From: Paracoccus sp. MKU1
Lineage (GTDB): Bacteria > Pseudomonadota > Alphaproteobacteria > Rhodobacterales > Rhodobacteraceae
Direction: 5' to 3'
Assembly: GCF_001447385.1 (NCBI RefSeq)
Contig: NZ_LLWQ01000187.1
Coordinates: 1 to 41,567, forward strand
DNA: 41,567 bases
Under the pieces are notes generated by a model. It did not search any database. It worked only from the letters and a program-made list of their open reading frames with translations, and had not been told where the DNA came from. Each line of letters starts with the position of its first letter. Positions within the stretch are counted from its first letter, which is position 1. Both the position numbers and the translations under genes were made by a program. Positions 1 to 8,180 of this stretch are shown here, in pieces.

Positions 1-306
1 CCAGTCGGTATAGGTGATGTTGCCGCCGAAGCTGCGCCGCCAGGGCTGGCCGCCGTCGATGCCGGCGCTGATGGTGGTGGCCTTGTCGTGGTCGATCACC
101 AGCCCGTAGCGGCGGCCGAACTGGCAATAGAGGAAATCGGCGTAATAGTTGATGTTGTGATAGGAGGTGAACAGCGCCGCATCGATGCCCGCCTGCGCCA
201 TATGCGCCCGGATCGCATCCTGCCGGCGCTGCATCTCCGCCGCCGTGAAGGTCGGCGACGCCTTCTCGCCATTGCCGACGAAACTTTGAAGCCTGTCGCG
301 GTGCAT
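1..306 (-). CDS. Creatinase (creatine amidinohydrolase), N-terminal part, cut by the window edge
   Basis: The 102 visible residues read as the start of creatinase, which hydrolyses creatine to sarcosine and urea. I recognise the conserved blocks FTSYHNINYYADFLYC (about residues 40-55) and ISANIDGGQPWRR-like SAGIDGGQPWRR (about 78-90), both typical of the N-terminal domain of the homodimeric Pseudomonas enzyme. The catalytic C-terminal pita-bread domain lies to the left of the window. I chose the ATG at 306 because the family sequence begins shortly after it and an AAAGGACAT stretch lies upstream. It is divergent from a LysR gene, with a palindromic operator candidate between them, so it is probably controlled by that regulator. 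The AraC regulator at 5206 belongs to a family linked with betaine, sarcosine and creatine-type compounds, which fits the theme. Confidence 0.88.
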   Translation of the reverse strand, partial: MHRDRLQSFVGNGEKASPTFTAAEMQRRQDAIRAHMAQAGIDAALFTSYHNINYYADFLYCQFGRRYGLVIDHDKATTISAGIDGGQPWRRSFGGNITYTDW

Positions 307-381
307 GGGATGTCCTTTTCGTCTTTCTGGGGTTCGGATGGCGGCAGGATCGGGCCGGGAGGGGCTCTTGTCAAAAGACGG

Positions 382-410
382 TTTCTCATGCTTCACTTGA
401 GAAAATCTCA
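382..410. promoter_or_regulatory. Palindromic operator candidate for the LysR regulator
   Basis: Positions 382-388 (TTTCTCA) and 398-404 (TGAGAAA) form a perfect 7-bp inverted repeat with 9 bp between. The right arm is shared with a second palindrome, TGAGA-AAA-TCTCA, at 398-410. Interlocking dyads of this kind, TCA-N9-TGA, in the space between a LysR gene and its divergent target are the usual layout for LysR-type binding sites. Binding itself is inferred. Confidence 0.5.
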
Positions 411-428
411 AACGGTTCCGGAACGCCC

Positions 429-1334
429 ATGTCGCTTTTGCCGCTGAACGCCCTGCGCGCCTTCGAGGCGGTCGCCCGGATGAAAAGCTTCAAGGAGGCA
501 GCGAAGGCGCTGTTCGTTACCCAATCGGCCGTCAGCCATCAGGTCCGCCACCTTGAGGAATTTCTGGGCGTGGCGCTGTTCGACCGCTCGGGGCCGCGGC
601 CGCGCATCCTGCCACGCGGGCAGGAGCTTGCGCGCACGCTGAGCCTGTCGCTGGCCGAGATCGAGGCCGCCTGCAAGCGGGTGCGCAGCGCCGGCCAGGG
701 GCAGCCGCTGGTGATCGCCGCTATCCCCTCGGTCGCGATCTGCTGGCTGATTCCGCGGCTCTCGCGCTTTCGGCAGGCGCATCCCGACCTGGCGCTGCGG
801 GTGGTCTATGCCATGCACGGGCAGGAGATCGATTTTCGCAGCACGCATTTCGCCTTCGTCTTCGCCGACGGCCCGCCGGTCCTGCCGGGGGTGCGGGTGA
901 TGGCCTTTCTGCCCGGCGAAAGCGCGCCGGTCTGCAACCCCTCGCTGCTGCCCGGACTGGGCGAGGCGCCGCCCTCGGCGGCCGAGATCAAGGCGGCGGG
1001 GCTCTTGCACGATACCGACACATCCGCCTGGCGCGCCTGGCTTTTGCGGGCGGGCAACGGCATCGGCCCGGACGAGGCCGGGCCGGTCTTCGAGGATTTC
1101 AACCTCTTGCGCGCCGCCGCGCTGGCCGGGCAGGGAGTGGCGCTTTGCCCGCTGGCAATGATCCGCGACGATCTGGACAGCGGCCGGCTGGTGCGGCTGT
1201 CGCCGCTCACGGTGCTGGAGAATTACGGCTACTACCTGCTGGCCAACGATCCGCAGCCCGCCGATCTGGCCGAGAACGCCCAGGCCTTTCAGGACTGGGC
1301 CTTTCGGGAACGGGATGCAGGGCAGGGCGCCTGA
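429..1334 (+). CDS. LysR-family (GcvA-like) transcriptional regulator
   Basis: The protein has 301 aa, normal for the family. The N-terminal winged helix-turn-helix spans about residues 5-63, including LNALRAFEAVARMKSFKEAA and VTQSAVSHQVRHLEEFLG, which matches the GcvA subgroup. The effector-binding domain follows at about 90-295. It is divergent from the creatinase at 306 with 122 bp between them holding an interlocking palindrome, so it most likely controls creatinase and its own gene. It ends 6 bp before the stop of the convergent Rrf2 gene. The effector cannot be read from sequence; creatine or a related compound is a guess from position. Confidence 0.88.
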   Translation: MSLLPLNALRAFEAVARMKSFKEAAKALFVTQSAVSHQVRHLEEFLGVALFDRSGPRPRILPRGQELARTLSLSLAEIEAACKRVRSAGQGQPLVIAAIPSVAICWLIPRLSRFRQAHPDLALRVVYAMHGQEIDFRSTHFAFVFADGPPVLPGVRVMAFLPGESAPVCNPSLLPGLGEAPPSAAEIKAAGLLHDTDTSAWRAWLLRAGNGIGPDEAGPVFEDFNLLRAAALAGQGVALCPLAMIRDDLDSGRLVRLSPLTVLENYGYYLLANDPQPADLAENAQAFQDWAFRERDAGQGA

Positions 1335-1340
1335 TCCTGG

Positions 1341-1784
1341 TCAGGACCGCACCGCTTCGCGCGGCGCGACCGGATTCAGCAGATGCGAGAAATCCGGCCG
1401 CCGCGCCAGCACATCGGCCAGGCTGTAGCCGTCCAGCACCGCCATGAAGCCCGCCATCGCCTCGTCCAGAACCGAGGTCAGCCCGCAGGCCGGGGCGATG
1501 ATGCAGCTGCCGCAGCCGACCAGGTCGAAATCGTCCTCGGTATGGCGCACCAGCGCACCGATATTGATCTCGGCCGGCGGCCGGGCCAGCCGGATGCCGC
1601 CGTTGCGGCCGCGCAGGCTGGCCAGGAAGCCGGCATGCACCAGATCGTTGATGACCTTCATCAGGTGGTTCTGCGAGATGCCATAGGCCTGCGCGATCTC
1701 GCCGATCGAGCATAGCCGCTCGGGCTCGCGGCCCAGATACAGCAGCACGCGCATGGCGTAATCGGTATAGCGCGTCAGGCGCAT
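1341..1784 (-). CDS. nsrR: Rrf2-family nitric-oxide-sensing repressor NsrR
   Basis: A 147-aa Rrf2 protein starting MRLTRYTDYAMRVLL. It has a winged helix (about 1-65, with GISQNHLMKVINDL as recognition region) and three cysteines, C91, C94 and C100, in LVGCGSCIIAPACGL, the position of the Fe-S cluster ligands of NsrR. The last spacing (five residues, ending PAC) is the family pattern; the first spacing (two residues) is shorter than in many NsrR proteins. The open frame extends further upstream, but the family start is the ATG at 1784. It is divergent from flavohaemoglobin, the classic NsrR target, and two matching palindromes lie between them, so NsrR is favoured over IscR or RirA. Confidence 0.9.
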   Translation of the reverse strand: MRLTRYTDYAMRVLLYLGREPERLCSIGEIAQAYGISQNHLMKVINDLVHAGFLASLRGRNGGIRLARPPAEINIGALVRHTEDDFDLVGCGSCIIAPACGLTSVLDEAMAGFMAVLDGYSLADVLARRPDFSHLLNPVAPREAVRS

Positions 1785-1802
1785 CGCGGACTCCGATAAA
1801 AC

Positions 1803-1819
1803 ATGTATCCTGATTGCAT
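1803..1819. promoter_or_regulatory. NsrR box 1
   Basis: The sequence ATGTA-N7-TGCAT fits the Rrf2/NsrR half-site and spacing ATGYA-N7-TRCAT. It lies 19 bp upstream of the nsrR start and is flanked by AAAC and GTTT, which extend the symmetry. It probably serves autoregulation of nsrR. The assignment rests on motif form and on the nsrR-hmp context. Confidence 0.65.
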
Positions 1820-1839
1820 GTTTCTGGCGGCAAGGATAG

Positions 1840-1856
1840 ATGTACCCACGATACAT
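1840..1856. promoter_or_regulatory. NsrR box 2, upstream of hmp
   Basis: The sequence ATGTA-N7-TACAT is a perfect 5-bp dyad with the same spacing as box 1. Its centre is 37 bp from that of box 1. It lies about 50 bp upstream of the hmp start codon, a position suited to repression of hmp. Confidence 0.7.
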
Positions 1857-1908
1857 GTTTTGAGTCGCGGCCGGAATCCCCGCCGTGCAACCTTGCAGGA
1901 GAAAATGC

Positions 1909-3117
1909 ATGCCGCAGCCATTGAGCGCGCAAACCATTGCGCTGGTCAAAGCCACCGTTCCCGCGCTCGAGGCGCATGGCCTTGATGTCGTGCGCGAAAT
2001 GTATGCGCGCATGTTCCGGAACCCGGAAATCCGCGACCTGTTCAACCAGTCGCATCAGGGCGGGTCCGAGGCGCAACCGCGCGCACTGACCGGGGCGATC
2101 CTGGCCTATGCCAACAATATCGACAACCTGACGGCGCTGGTGCCGGCGGTCGAACGCATCGCCCAGAAGCATGTCGGCTTGCAGATCCTGCCCGAACATT
2201 ACCCGCATGTCGCCGAGGCGCTGCTGGGCGCCATTCGCGCCGTGCTGGGCGAGGCCGCCACCGACGAGATCCTGGAGGCCTGGGGCGAGGCCTATTGGTT
2301 CCTCGCCAATATCCTGATCGCGCGCGAGCGGCGGATCTATGACGAGCAGCTGGCCGTGGAGGGCGGCTGGAACGGCTGGCGCGACTTCCGCATCGACGAG
2401 ATCGTCCGGGAAAGCAGCACCATCGCCTCCTTCATCCTGCGCCCGGTCGATGGCGGGCCGGTGATGGCGCACAAGCCGGGCCAGTATCTGACCTTCTGGC
2501 TGGAGATCCCCGGCCATGCCCCGGCCAAGCGCAACTATTCGATCTCGGCCGCGCCGAACGGCCGGACCTATCGCATCTCGGTCAAGCGCGAGCCGCAGGG
2601 GCTGGCCTCGGGCTGGCTGCACCAGCAGGCGCCGGGCACGGTGCTGAAGGTGGCCGCGCCCGCGGGCGAATTCTTCCTGCCCGAACACCCCGAGCGGCCG
2701 GTGGTGCTGTTGTCCGGAGGCGTGGGGCTGACGCCGATGGTCGCCATGCTGGAGGCGCTGGTGCAATCGGCCGCCCAGGTGCCGGTGCATTACATCCATG
2801 GCACGCATGACCGCGATACCCATGCGATGCGCGCCCATGTGCGGGCGCTGGCCGAGGGCCGGCCGCAGATCGCCGTCACCGATTTCCACCAGACGCCGCT
2901 GGCGGACGAGGTCGCGGGCCGCGACTACGACCATGCCGGGCTGATCACCGAGGAATGGCTGCTCGCCAACACTCCGGCCAGCGAGGCGGATTACTACATC
3001 TGCGGCCCGCGCCCCTTCCTGCGCGCGGCGGTGGCGGCGCTGTCGCTGGCGGGTGTGCCCTCGGACCGGATCCATTACGAATTCTTCGGCCCGGCCGACG
3101 AATTGCTGGCGGCCTGA
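1909..3117 (+). CDS. hmp: Flavohaemoglobin, nitric oxide dioxygenase
   Basis: A 402-aa protein that oxidises NO to nitrate using O2 and NAD(P)H in the cytoplasm. The globin domain (about 1-138) has the proximal histidine H88 in AQKHVGLQI and distal-pocket Y32 and Q56. A ferredoxin-reductase-type FAD domain follows (about 155-260, RNYSIS), then an NAD(P)H domain with GGVGLTPM, ending in YEFFGP. The length matches family members (about 396-403 aa). The ATG at 1909 has CAGGAG 6 bp upstream; an earlier in-frame ATG at 1885 has no comparable site. It is divergent from nsrR with two NsrR boxes between, so expression is probably NO-induced. The next gene starts 13 bp downstream. Confidence 0.96.
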   Translation: MPQPLSAQTIALVKATVPALEAHGLDVVREMYARMFRNPEIRDLFNQSHQGGSEAQPRALTGAILAYANNIDNLTALVPAVERIAQKHVGLQILPEHYPHVAEALLGAIRAVLGEAATDEILEAWGEAYWFLANILIARERRIYDEQLAVEGGWNGWRDFRIDEIVRESSTIASFILRPVDGGPVMAHKPGQYLTFWLEIPGHAPAKRNYSISAAPNGRTYRISVKREPQGLASGWLHQQAPGTVLKVAAPAGEFFLPEHPERPVVLLSGGVGLTPMVAMLEALVQSAAQVPVHYIHGTHDRDTHAMRAHVRALAEGRPQIAVTDFHQTPLADEVAGRDYDHAGLITEEWLLANTPASEADYYICGPRPFLRAAVAALSLAGVPSDRIHYEFFGPADELLAA

Positions 3118-3130
3118 GGCAGGGCGGGCC

Positions 3131-3595
3131 ATGGACGACTTCACCCTGGCGCGGATCGTCCATGTCGTCGCCGTGCTGTTCTGGATCGGCGGCGTGGCCT
3201 TCGTCACCACGGTGCTGATCCCCGCCATCGCCGCCGCCTTCCCGGCGGCGGAGCGGTTGCACTTCTTTCACCGCATCGAGGGCCGCTTCGCCCCGCAGGC
3301 CCGGCTCTGGGTGCTGCTGGCCGGGGCCAGCGGCTTGTGGATGGTCTGGCGCGGCGACATGTGGCACCGCTTCACCGAGGCGGGGTTCTGGTGGATGCAC
3401 GCCATGCTGGCGGTCTGGCTGGTCTTTGCCGCATTGCTCTGCGTGGTCGAGCCGCTGTTCCTGCATCGGCGCATGCAACAGTCGCGCGAGCCGGGGCGCG
3501 ATTTCGCCCGGCTGGCCCGGATGCACCGCATCCTGCTGGCGCTGTCGGTCGTGGCGGCGATCGGCGCTGTCGGTGGCAGCCACGGGCTGTTCTAG
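3131..3595 (+). CDS. Small four-helix membrane protein co-transcribed with hmp
   Basis: A 154-aa protein with four hydrophobic segments at about 9-38, 55-73, 86-111 and 132-153, so an inner-membrane protein. Three histidines lie near or within helices (H11 in RIVHVVAVLFW, H90 in WWMHAMLAVW, H132 in ARMHRILLAL), an arrangement that could bind haem or copper as in HemJ/CopD-type four-helix proteins. That binding is inference. It starts 13 bp after hmp with no terminator between, so it is probably in the NsrR-controlled operon and may act in NO defence. I do not recognise a named function. Confidence 0.8.
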   Translation: MDDFTLARIVHVVAVLFWIGGVAFVTTVLIPAIAAAFPAAERLHFFHRIEGRFAPQARLWVLLAGASGLWMVWRGDMWHRFTEAGFWWMHAMLAVWLVFAALLCVVEPLFLHRRMQQSREPGRDFARLARMHRILLALSVVAAIGAVGGSHGLF

Positions 3596-3769
3596 CGCCG
3601 CCTTAGCGCCCCGGCACCGCGCCGGGACAAGGTCGCTTCATTTCCGCCAAGCGTCGCAAATCTCGCCTCGGATGGGAAACTGACCGGGTTACCACCCGTG
3701 GCAGGGGGCCAAAGCCGGGCGGCGATTGCCGTCCTGGCCGGTGGCCGCATGGCAGATCTGGGGGGAGCT

Positions 3770-5095
3770 ATGTATCTGACGACGACGCAAGACGCGGCCT
3801 GGCCGCAGGATGCCTCGGGGCCTGTCAGCCTGGACGAGGCGCCGCTCAAGCCGATTCACCTGCTGGCGGCGGCAGCGGTTCTGGGCGGCGCGGCACTGGA
3901 CGGTTACGTGCTGGGCATCGTCGGCCCGTCGCTGGCGCTGGCCGGGAGCGAGCTGAACCTGTCGGCCGTCAGCCAGGGCCTGATCGCCGCCAGCGCGCTG
4001 ATCGGCGTCTTCATCGGCGGGCTGTTCTTCGGCAGCCTTGCCGACCGCTATGGCCGGCGCCCGGTCTTCTCCTGGAACCTTGCCGCCTTCGTGGTGCTGT
4101 CGATCCTGCAACTTTTCGTCCAGGAGGTCTGGCAGCTCGTGGCGCTGCGGCTGGTGCTTGGCCTCGCCATCGGCGTCGAATACGCGGTCGGCACCTCGGT
4201 CCTGGCCGAGTTCTCGCGCCGCAAGGGCAGGGGCGTGCTGCTGGGCAGCTTCGCCGTCGGCTGGCAGGTGGGCTTTACCATCGCCTTCGTGGTCGGCAGC
4301 CTTTACACCGGCAGCGACTGGCGCTTTTTGCTGGCGACCAGCGCGGTGCCGGCGATCATCACCTTCATCCTGCGCATGGGCCTGCCCGAGACGCCGATGT
4401 GGCTGAAGGCGCGCGGCCGCGAGGCCGAGGCCCGCGCCGTCGTCGAGCGGCATTTCGGCCCCGGCTATACCATCCCCGCGGTCGAGCTGGAAAAGGCCCA
4501 CGCCTCGCCGAAAGAGCTGCTTGTGGGCGAGAACCGCTTCCAGCATCTCTATTCCGGCCTGTTCTGGTTCTGCCAGGTCGGTCCGTTCTTCGCCATCTTC
4601 ACCTTCATCGGCCCGGTCTTCGACGCGCTCGGCATCAGGGATGCGACCACGGTCGACCTGTGGCTGAACGCCTTGCAGATCCTGGGCGCGGTCTTCGGCC
4701 TCTTGCTGCTGCATTGGCTGAGCCGGCGGTCCTTTGTCATCTGGACCTTCGCCGTCATGTTCGCGGCACTCCTGGCCATCGGCCTGATGCCGCAGGCGCC
4801 CTTGTGGCTGGTGGTGCCGCTGTTCGGGCTTTACATGTTCATCGCGCCAGCCGCGAACAACATCCAGTATGTCTATCCGGCCGAGATCTTCGACACCCGG
4901 CTGCGTTCGACCGGAGTGGGTTTCTCGGCCGCCTTCTCGCGCATCTCGGCGGCCTCGGCGGTCTATCTGCTGCCGGTGTCGTTGCAGGTCTTCGGCGCCT
5001 CGGCGTCGCTGCTGATCATGGCGGGATTTCCGCTGCTGGGGCTGATCCTGTCGATCCTCTGGGCGCCCGAGACCAAGCGCAAGACGCTGCGCTGA
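3770..5095 (+). CDS. MFS transporter, sugar-porter-like
   Basis: A 441-aa protein of the major facilitator superfamily with about 12 hydrophobic helices. The loop 2-3 signature GSLADRYGRRPVF is near residue 90. PETPMWLKARGREAEA after helix 6 and PETKRKTL at the C terminus resemble the PESPRWL and PETKG motifs of the sugar/metabolite porter family. The ATG at 3770 is chosen because GGGGGAG lies 4 bp upstream; the frame is open to an ATG at 3698 without a good ribosome site. It is followed 110 bp later by a GlxA-type AraC regulator. The substrate is not identifiable; sugars, organic acids and aromatic acids are all carried by relatives. Confidence 0.87.
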   Translation: MYLTTTQDAAWPQDASGPVSLDEAPLKPIHLLAAAAVLGGAALDGYVLGIVGPSLALAGSELNLSAVSQGLIAASALIGVFIGGLFFGSLADRYGRRPVFSWNLAAFVVLSILQLFVQEVWQLVALRLVLGLAIGVEYAVGTSVLAEFSRRKGRGVLLGSFAVGWQVGFTIAFVVGSLYTGSDWRFLLATSAVPAIITFILRMGLPETPMWLKARGREAEARAVVERHFGPGYTIPAVELEKAHASPKELLVGENRFQHLYSGLFWFCQVGPFFAIFTFIGPVFDALGIRDATTVDLWLNALQILGAVFGLLLLHWLSRRSFVIWTFAVMFAALLAIGLMPQAPLWLVVPLFGLYMFIAPAANNIQYVYPAEIFDTRLRSTGVGFSAAFSRISAASAVYLLPVSLQVFGASASLLIMAGFPLLGLILSILWAPETKRKTLR

Positions 5096-5205
5096 AGGCG
5101 GGAAAGCCGGACCGGCAGGGGGGCTTGGCAGCGCCCCGTGCCTTGTGGCAATGCGAAGCTGACGCCCGGTCCGCCGGCCCGGGCGCAGCATTCGGGAAAG
5201 GTATC

Positions 5206-6243
5206 GTGTCGCAATCTGTTGCCGACGACAGCGAACGCTATATCGCGCGGGGCATTGCCCATGTGAAGCTTTCGACGCCGCCCCGGGCGCCGATCACGAT
5301 TTCCTTCGTGCTGATGCCGCGCTTCACCATGCTGGCCTTCACCTCGGCGATCGAGCCGCTGCGCGTGGCCAACCAGCTGACCGAGAGGCTGCTGTTCAAA
5401 TGGCGCATCCACAGCGAGACGGGGGCGCCGATCACCTGTTCGAACGGCGTGCCGCTGGTGCCCGACGCGCCGCTGTCCGAGGCGCCGGCCTCGGATTACG
5501 TGCTGGTTTGCGGCGGGGTCGAACCGGATGCGGGTTGCAGCACCGAGCTGACCGACTGGATCCGCAAACAATGGCGCCATGGCGGCACGGTCGGCGGGCT
5601 TTGCACCGGCGCCTATGCGCTGGCCCGGGCCGGCATCCTCAACAACCGCCGCTTCACCCTGCATTGGGAGAACATCCCGAACTTCACCGAGAAATATCCC
5701 GACCTCGCGCCCGAGCGGCGCATCTTCTGCATCGACGACCGCATCGTCACCTGCGCCGGCGGCGTCGCCTCGGCCGAACTGGCGCTGAAGCTGATCGAGG
5801 ATTACTACGGCGCCGAGCTGAGCCAGGCGGTGATGAACATGTGCCTGCTGGGCCAGATCCGGCGCGGCGAGGACGAGCAGCTCAGCTCGCTTTCCGTCCG
5901 CCTGGGCACGCGCAACGACCATCTGATCCGCGCCGTGGCCTATATCGAGGCCCATGTCGAGGACGAGGTCGATCTGGGCGAATGCGCCAGCCACCTGGGC
6001 ATCTCGCGCCGCCAGTTGGAGCGGCTGTTCCAGCGCTACCTGGACACCACGCCGCTGCAATATCTCAACAAGGTGCGGCTGCAACATGCCCGCTCGCTGC
6101 TGACCGAGACCAATCTCAGCGTCATGCAGGTGGCGGTGGCCTGCGGCTTCAGCTCGTCCTCGTATTTCTCCAAGGTGTTCCGGACGCAATACGGCGTCTC
6201 GCCCTACAAGTTCTCGCTGACCCGCAAGCGCGCGGGGGAATGA
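5206..6243 (+). CDS. GlxA/GbdR-type AraC-family transcriptional regulator
   Basis: A 345-aa protein with an N-terminal DJ-1/PfpI-like domain (about 28-200; nucleophile-elbow-like GGLCTGAYALARAG) and a C-terminal AraC double helix-turn-helix (about 240-340; LGISRRQLERLFQRY and ACGFSSSSYFSKVFR). This architecture is shared with GbdR and CdhR, which respond to glycine betaine, dimethylglycine or carnitine. The start is a GTG at 5206 with GGGAAAGG just upstream; the frame stays open for a long way before it, but that part overlaps the MFS gene. It may control the upstream transporter or the creatinase region. The ligand is unknown. Confidence 0.88.
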   Translation: MSQSVADDSERYIARGIAHVKLSTPPRAPITISFVLMPRFTMLAFTSAIEPLRVANQLTERLLFKWRIHSETGAPITCSNGVPLVPDAPLSEAPASDYVLVCGGVEPDAGCSTELTDWIRKQWRHGGTVGGLCTGAYALARAGILNNRRFTLHWENIPNFTEKYPDLAPERRIFCIDDRIVTCAGGVASAELALKLIEDYYGAELSQAVMNMCLLGQIRRGEDEQLSSLSVRLGTRNDHLIRAVAYIEAHVEDEVDLGECASHLGISRRQLERLFQRYLDTTPLQYLNKVRLQHARSLLTETNLSVMQVAVACGFSSSSYFSKVFRTQYGVSPYKFSLTRKRAGE

Positions 6244-6338
6244 GGGGGGCCGGCGCCGCTCGCCTTGCCTGCCTGGAAAGCGGGCACTTGCCCCGAAAGC
6301 CGTCCCCTGCCAAGCTGCAAGGCAGGGAGAACGCGCAT

Positions 6339-7013
6339 ATGGACGGGCAGAGGAACAGTCGCAAACCGCTGGACACGGCGGAAATCGGGGCATTGGCGCA
6401 TCTTTACCGGGCCGAGATCTATCGCTCGACCATCTGGCGAACGCGGCTCGACACCACCACCAACTGGTCGGTGGTGACGCTGGGGGTGGCGTTGTCGATC
6501 ACCTTTTCCTCGCCCCAGGCCTCGCCCTTGCCGCTGGTGCTGGTCGGCATCCTCATCATCTTCTTCCTGATGCTGGAGGCCCGGCGCTATCGCTATTTCA
6601 ACGTCTGGCGCGCCCGCTGCCGCTGGATGGAGCTGAACTTCATGGCGCCGATGCTGAGCGAGGGGGACATACGGCTCGATTCCGGCTGGCAGGACCGGCT
6701 GGCCGAGGATTACCGCCATCCCGTCTATCACGTCAGCCTGCGCACCGCCATCGGCAGGCGGATCCGGCGCAATTACTTCTGGATCCTGCTGATCCAGACC
6801 GCGGCTTATCTGGGCAAGCTGGTGGTGCATCCCGCCGCGCTGCAATCCTTCGGCGAACTGCTGGAGCGCGCCGCCATCGGCCCGATACCGGGCTGGCTGG
6901 TGCTGGGGCTGGGCCTGCTGTATTGCGCCAGCTGGGGCGTCATCGCGCTGTGGAGCCTGCGCGACGACCGCCAGCGCGCGCGCTGGCGCCGCGATCCCCT
7001 GGGCATGGGGTGA
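6339..7013 (+). CDS. DUF2270 integral membrane protein
   Basis: A 224-aa protein matching my memory of the DUF2270 family, with the conserved run ARRYRYFNVWRARCRWME near residues 87-104 followed by ELNFMAPML. Hydrophobic segments lie at about 48-83, 146-168 and 186-212. The ATG at 6339 has GGCAGGGAGA upstream. No catalytic motif is visible and no function is established for the family. It is 95 bp after the AraC regulator and 71 bp before the LacI regulator of the inositol cluster, and its link to either is unclear. Confidence 0.83.
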   Translation: MDGQRNSRKPLDTAEIGALAHLYRAEIYRSTIWRTRLDTTTNWSVVTLGVALSITFSSPQASPLPLVLVGILIIFFLMLEARRYRYFNVWRARCRWMELNFMAPMLSEGDIRLDSGWQDRLAEDYRHPVYHVSLRTAIGRRIRRNYFWILLIQTAAYLGKLVVHPAALQSFGELLERAAIGPIPGWLVLGLGLLYCASWGVIALWSLRDDRQRARWRRDPLGMG

Positions 7014-7084
7014 AACCCTTCTGCCGGGCATTGCAATCCTGAAAGGATTCCATCACGGTTTACCTCATAAGGATGAGGGAAGAC

Positions 7085-8116
7085 ATGCCGGGACGCCCGA
7101 CGATCGAGGATGTGGCCAAGGCGGCCGGAGTCAGCGTTGCGACGGTGGATCGCGTGCTGAACGGCCGCGCCAAGGTGCGCGAGGAAACCGCGCGCAAGGT
7201 TTCCGAGGCGGCCGAGGCGGTCGGCTATCACGCCGCCCCGGCGATCCGGGCGCGAGCGTTGGCGCATGTGCCCGAACTGCACCTGGGCATCGTGCTGCAA
7301 AAGGAGCGCCATGCCTTCTACCAGGATTTCGCCGCCCGCATCCACGAGGCCGCGCGCCATGATCCGCTGCGCCGCTGGCGGCTGACCATCCGCTTCTCGC
7401 CCGGCCAGTCGCCGGCCGATTTCGCCGAAACCATCGCCGGCATGGCCGGCAAGGTGCAGGCCGTCGCAGCGACCGGCATCGACCATCATGACGTGACCTC
7501 GGCCGTTGCCATGCTGCGCGGTCGCGGCATCCCGGTGTTTTCGCTGCTGTCCGACTTTGCCGCCGGGGTGCGCGAGGCCTATCTGGGCACCAACAATCTC
7601 AAGACCGGACGCACCGCCGCCTGGCTGATGCATCGCATCATGCGCCATCCGGGCAAGCTGGCGCTGTTCATCGGCGGCCACCGCTTTCACGGCCACGACC
7701 TGCGCGAGGCCGGGTTTCGCAGCTATTTCCGCGAATACGCACCCGAGATCGCCTTTCTGGACACGATGATCAACCTCGAGACCCGGCAGCTGACCTATGA
7801 GACGACGCTGGAAATCGCCGCGCGCCACCCGGACCTTGCCGGCATCTATTGCGCCGGCGGCGGCATGGAAGGTGCCATTGCCGCGATCCAGGAATTGGGC
7901 CTGGGCGGCAAGGTGGCGCTGATCGTGAACGAACTGACGCCGGAATCGCGCCAGGGGCTGATGCAGGGCGTGGTCTCGGTGGTGCTGGCGACACCGCTGC
8001 AACCGCTGGCGGCGGACCTGCTGAGCGCCGTGGCGCATGTGCTGGAACATGGCATGGCGGAAAATCCCGGGCAACGCTTCGTCACCTCGCTGGTGGTGAC
8101 GCCCGAAAGCCTCTGA
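7085..8116 (+). CDS. LacI-family regulator of the inositol cluster
   Basis: A 343-aa protein with an N-terminal LacI headpiece (GRPTIEDVAKAAGVSVATVDRVLNG, about 2-26) and a periplasmic-binding-protein-like sensor domain (about 60-335). The ATG at 7085 is preferred over an in-frame ATG at 7073 because GAGGGA lies 4 bp before it and MPGRPT is the usual family beginning. It lies directly upstream of, and in the same direction as, the inositol importer and catabolic genes, so it is the likely local repressor, with inositol or an early catabolite as inducer. Two repeated AT-rich dyads in the next spacer are candidate operators. Bacillus IolR is a DeoR protein and unrelated. Confidence 0.88.
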   Translation: MPGRPTIEDVAKAAGVSVATVDRVLNGRAKVREETARKVSEAAEAVGYHAAPAIRARALAHVPELHLGIVLQKERHAFYQDFAARIHEAARHDPLRRWRLTIRFSPGQSPADFAETIAGMAGKVQAVAATGIDHHDVTSAVAMLRGRGIPVFSLLSDFAAGVREAYLGTNNLKTGRTAAWLMHRIMRHPGKLALFIGGHRFHGHDLREAGFRSYFREYAPEIAFLDTMINLETRQLTYETTLEIAARHPDLAGIYCAGGGMEGAIAAIQELGLGGKVALIVNELTPESRQGLMQGVVSVVLATPLQPLAADLLSAVAHVLEHGMAENPGQRFVTSLVVTPESL

Positions 8117-8123
8117 TCAAAAA

Positions 8124-8139
8124 TGATGGAAAAATATCA
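8124..8139. promoter_or_regulatory. Operator candidate 1 upstream of the inositol importer
   Basis: The dyad TGAT-N8-ATCA contains the 11-mer ATGATGGAAAA (8123-8133), which recurs 41 bp downstream, close to four helical turns. It sits just after the LacI gene in an AT-rich island unlike the surrounding GC-rich DNA. Confidence 0.42.
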
Positions 8140-8165
8140 AAACTCGATACTATTCTATCATCCAT

Positions 8166-8180
8166 GATGGAAAATTCATC
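8166..8180. promoter_or_regulatory. Operator candidate 2 upstream of the inositol importer
   Basis: The sequence GATG-N7-CATC is an imperfect 15-bp palindrome containing GGAAAATT. It overlaps the second copy of ATGATGGAAAA (8164-8174). The same-face spacing with candidate 1 would allow one LacI-family tetramer or two dimers to bind cooperatively. Confidence 0.42.

Noticed and set aside
1207..3228. Long minus-strand open frame (673 codons) across nsrR and hmp
   Set aside because: It is antisense to hmp and has the low-complexity R/G/H/Q composition of GC-rich shadow frames. Recognisable families occupy the other frames.
3610..3626. CCCGGC/GCCGGG hairpin after the hmp-linked membrane protein
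   Set aside because: Only a 6-bp stem and no T tract; such short GC stems are expected by chance in this DNA.
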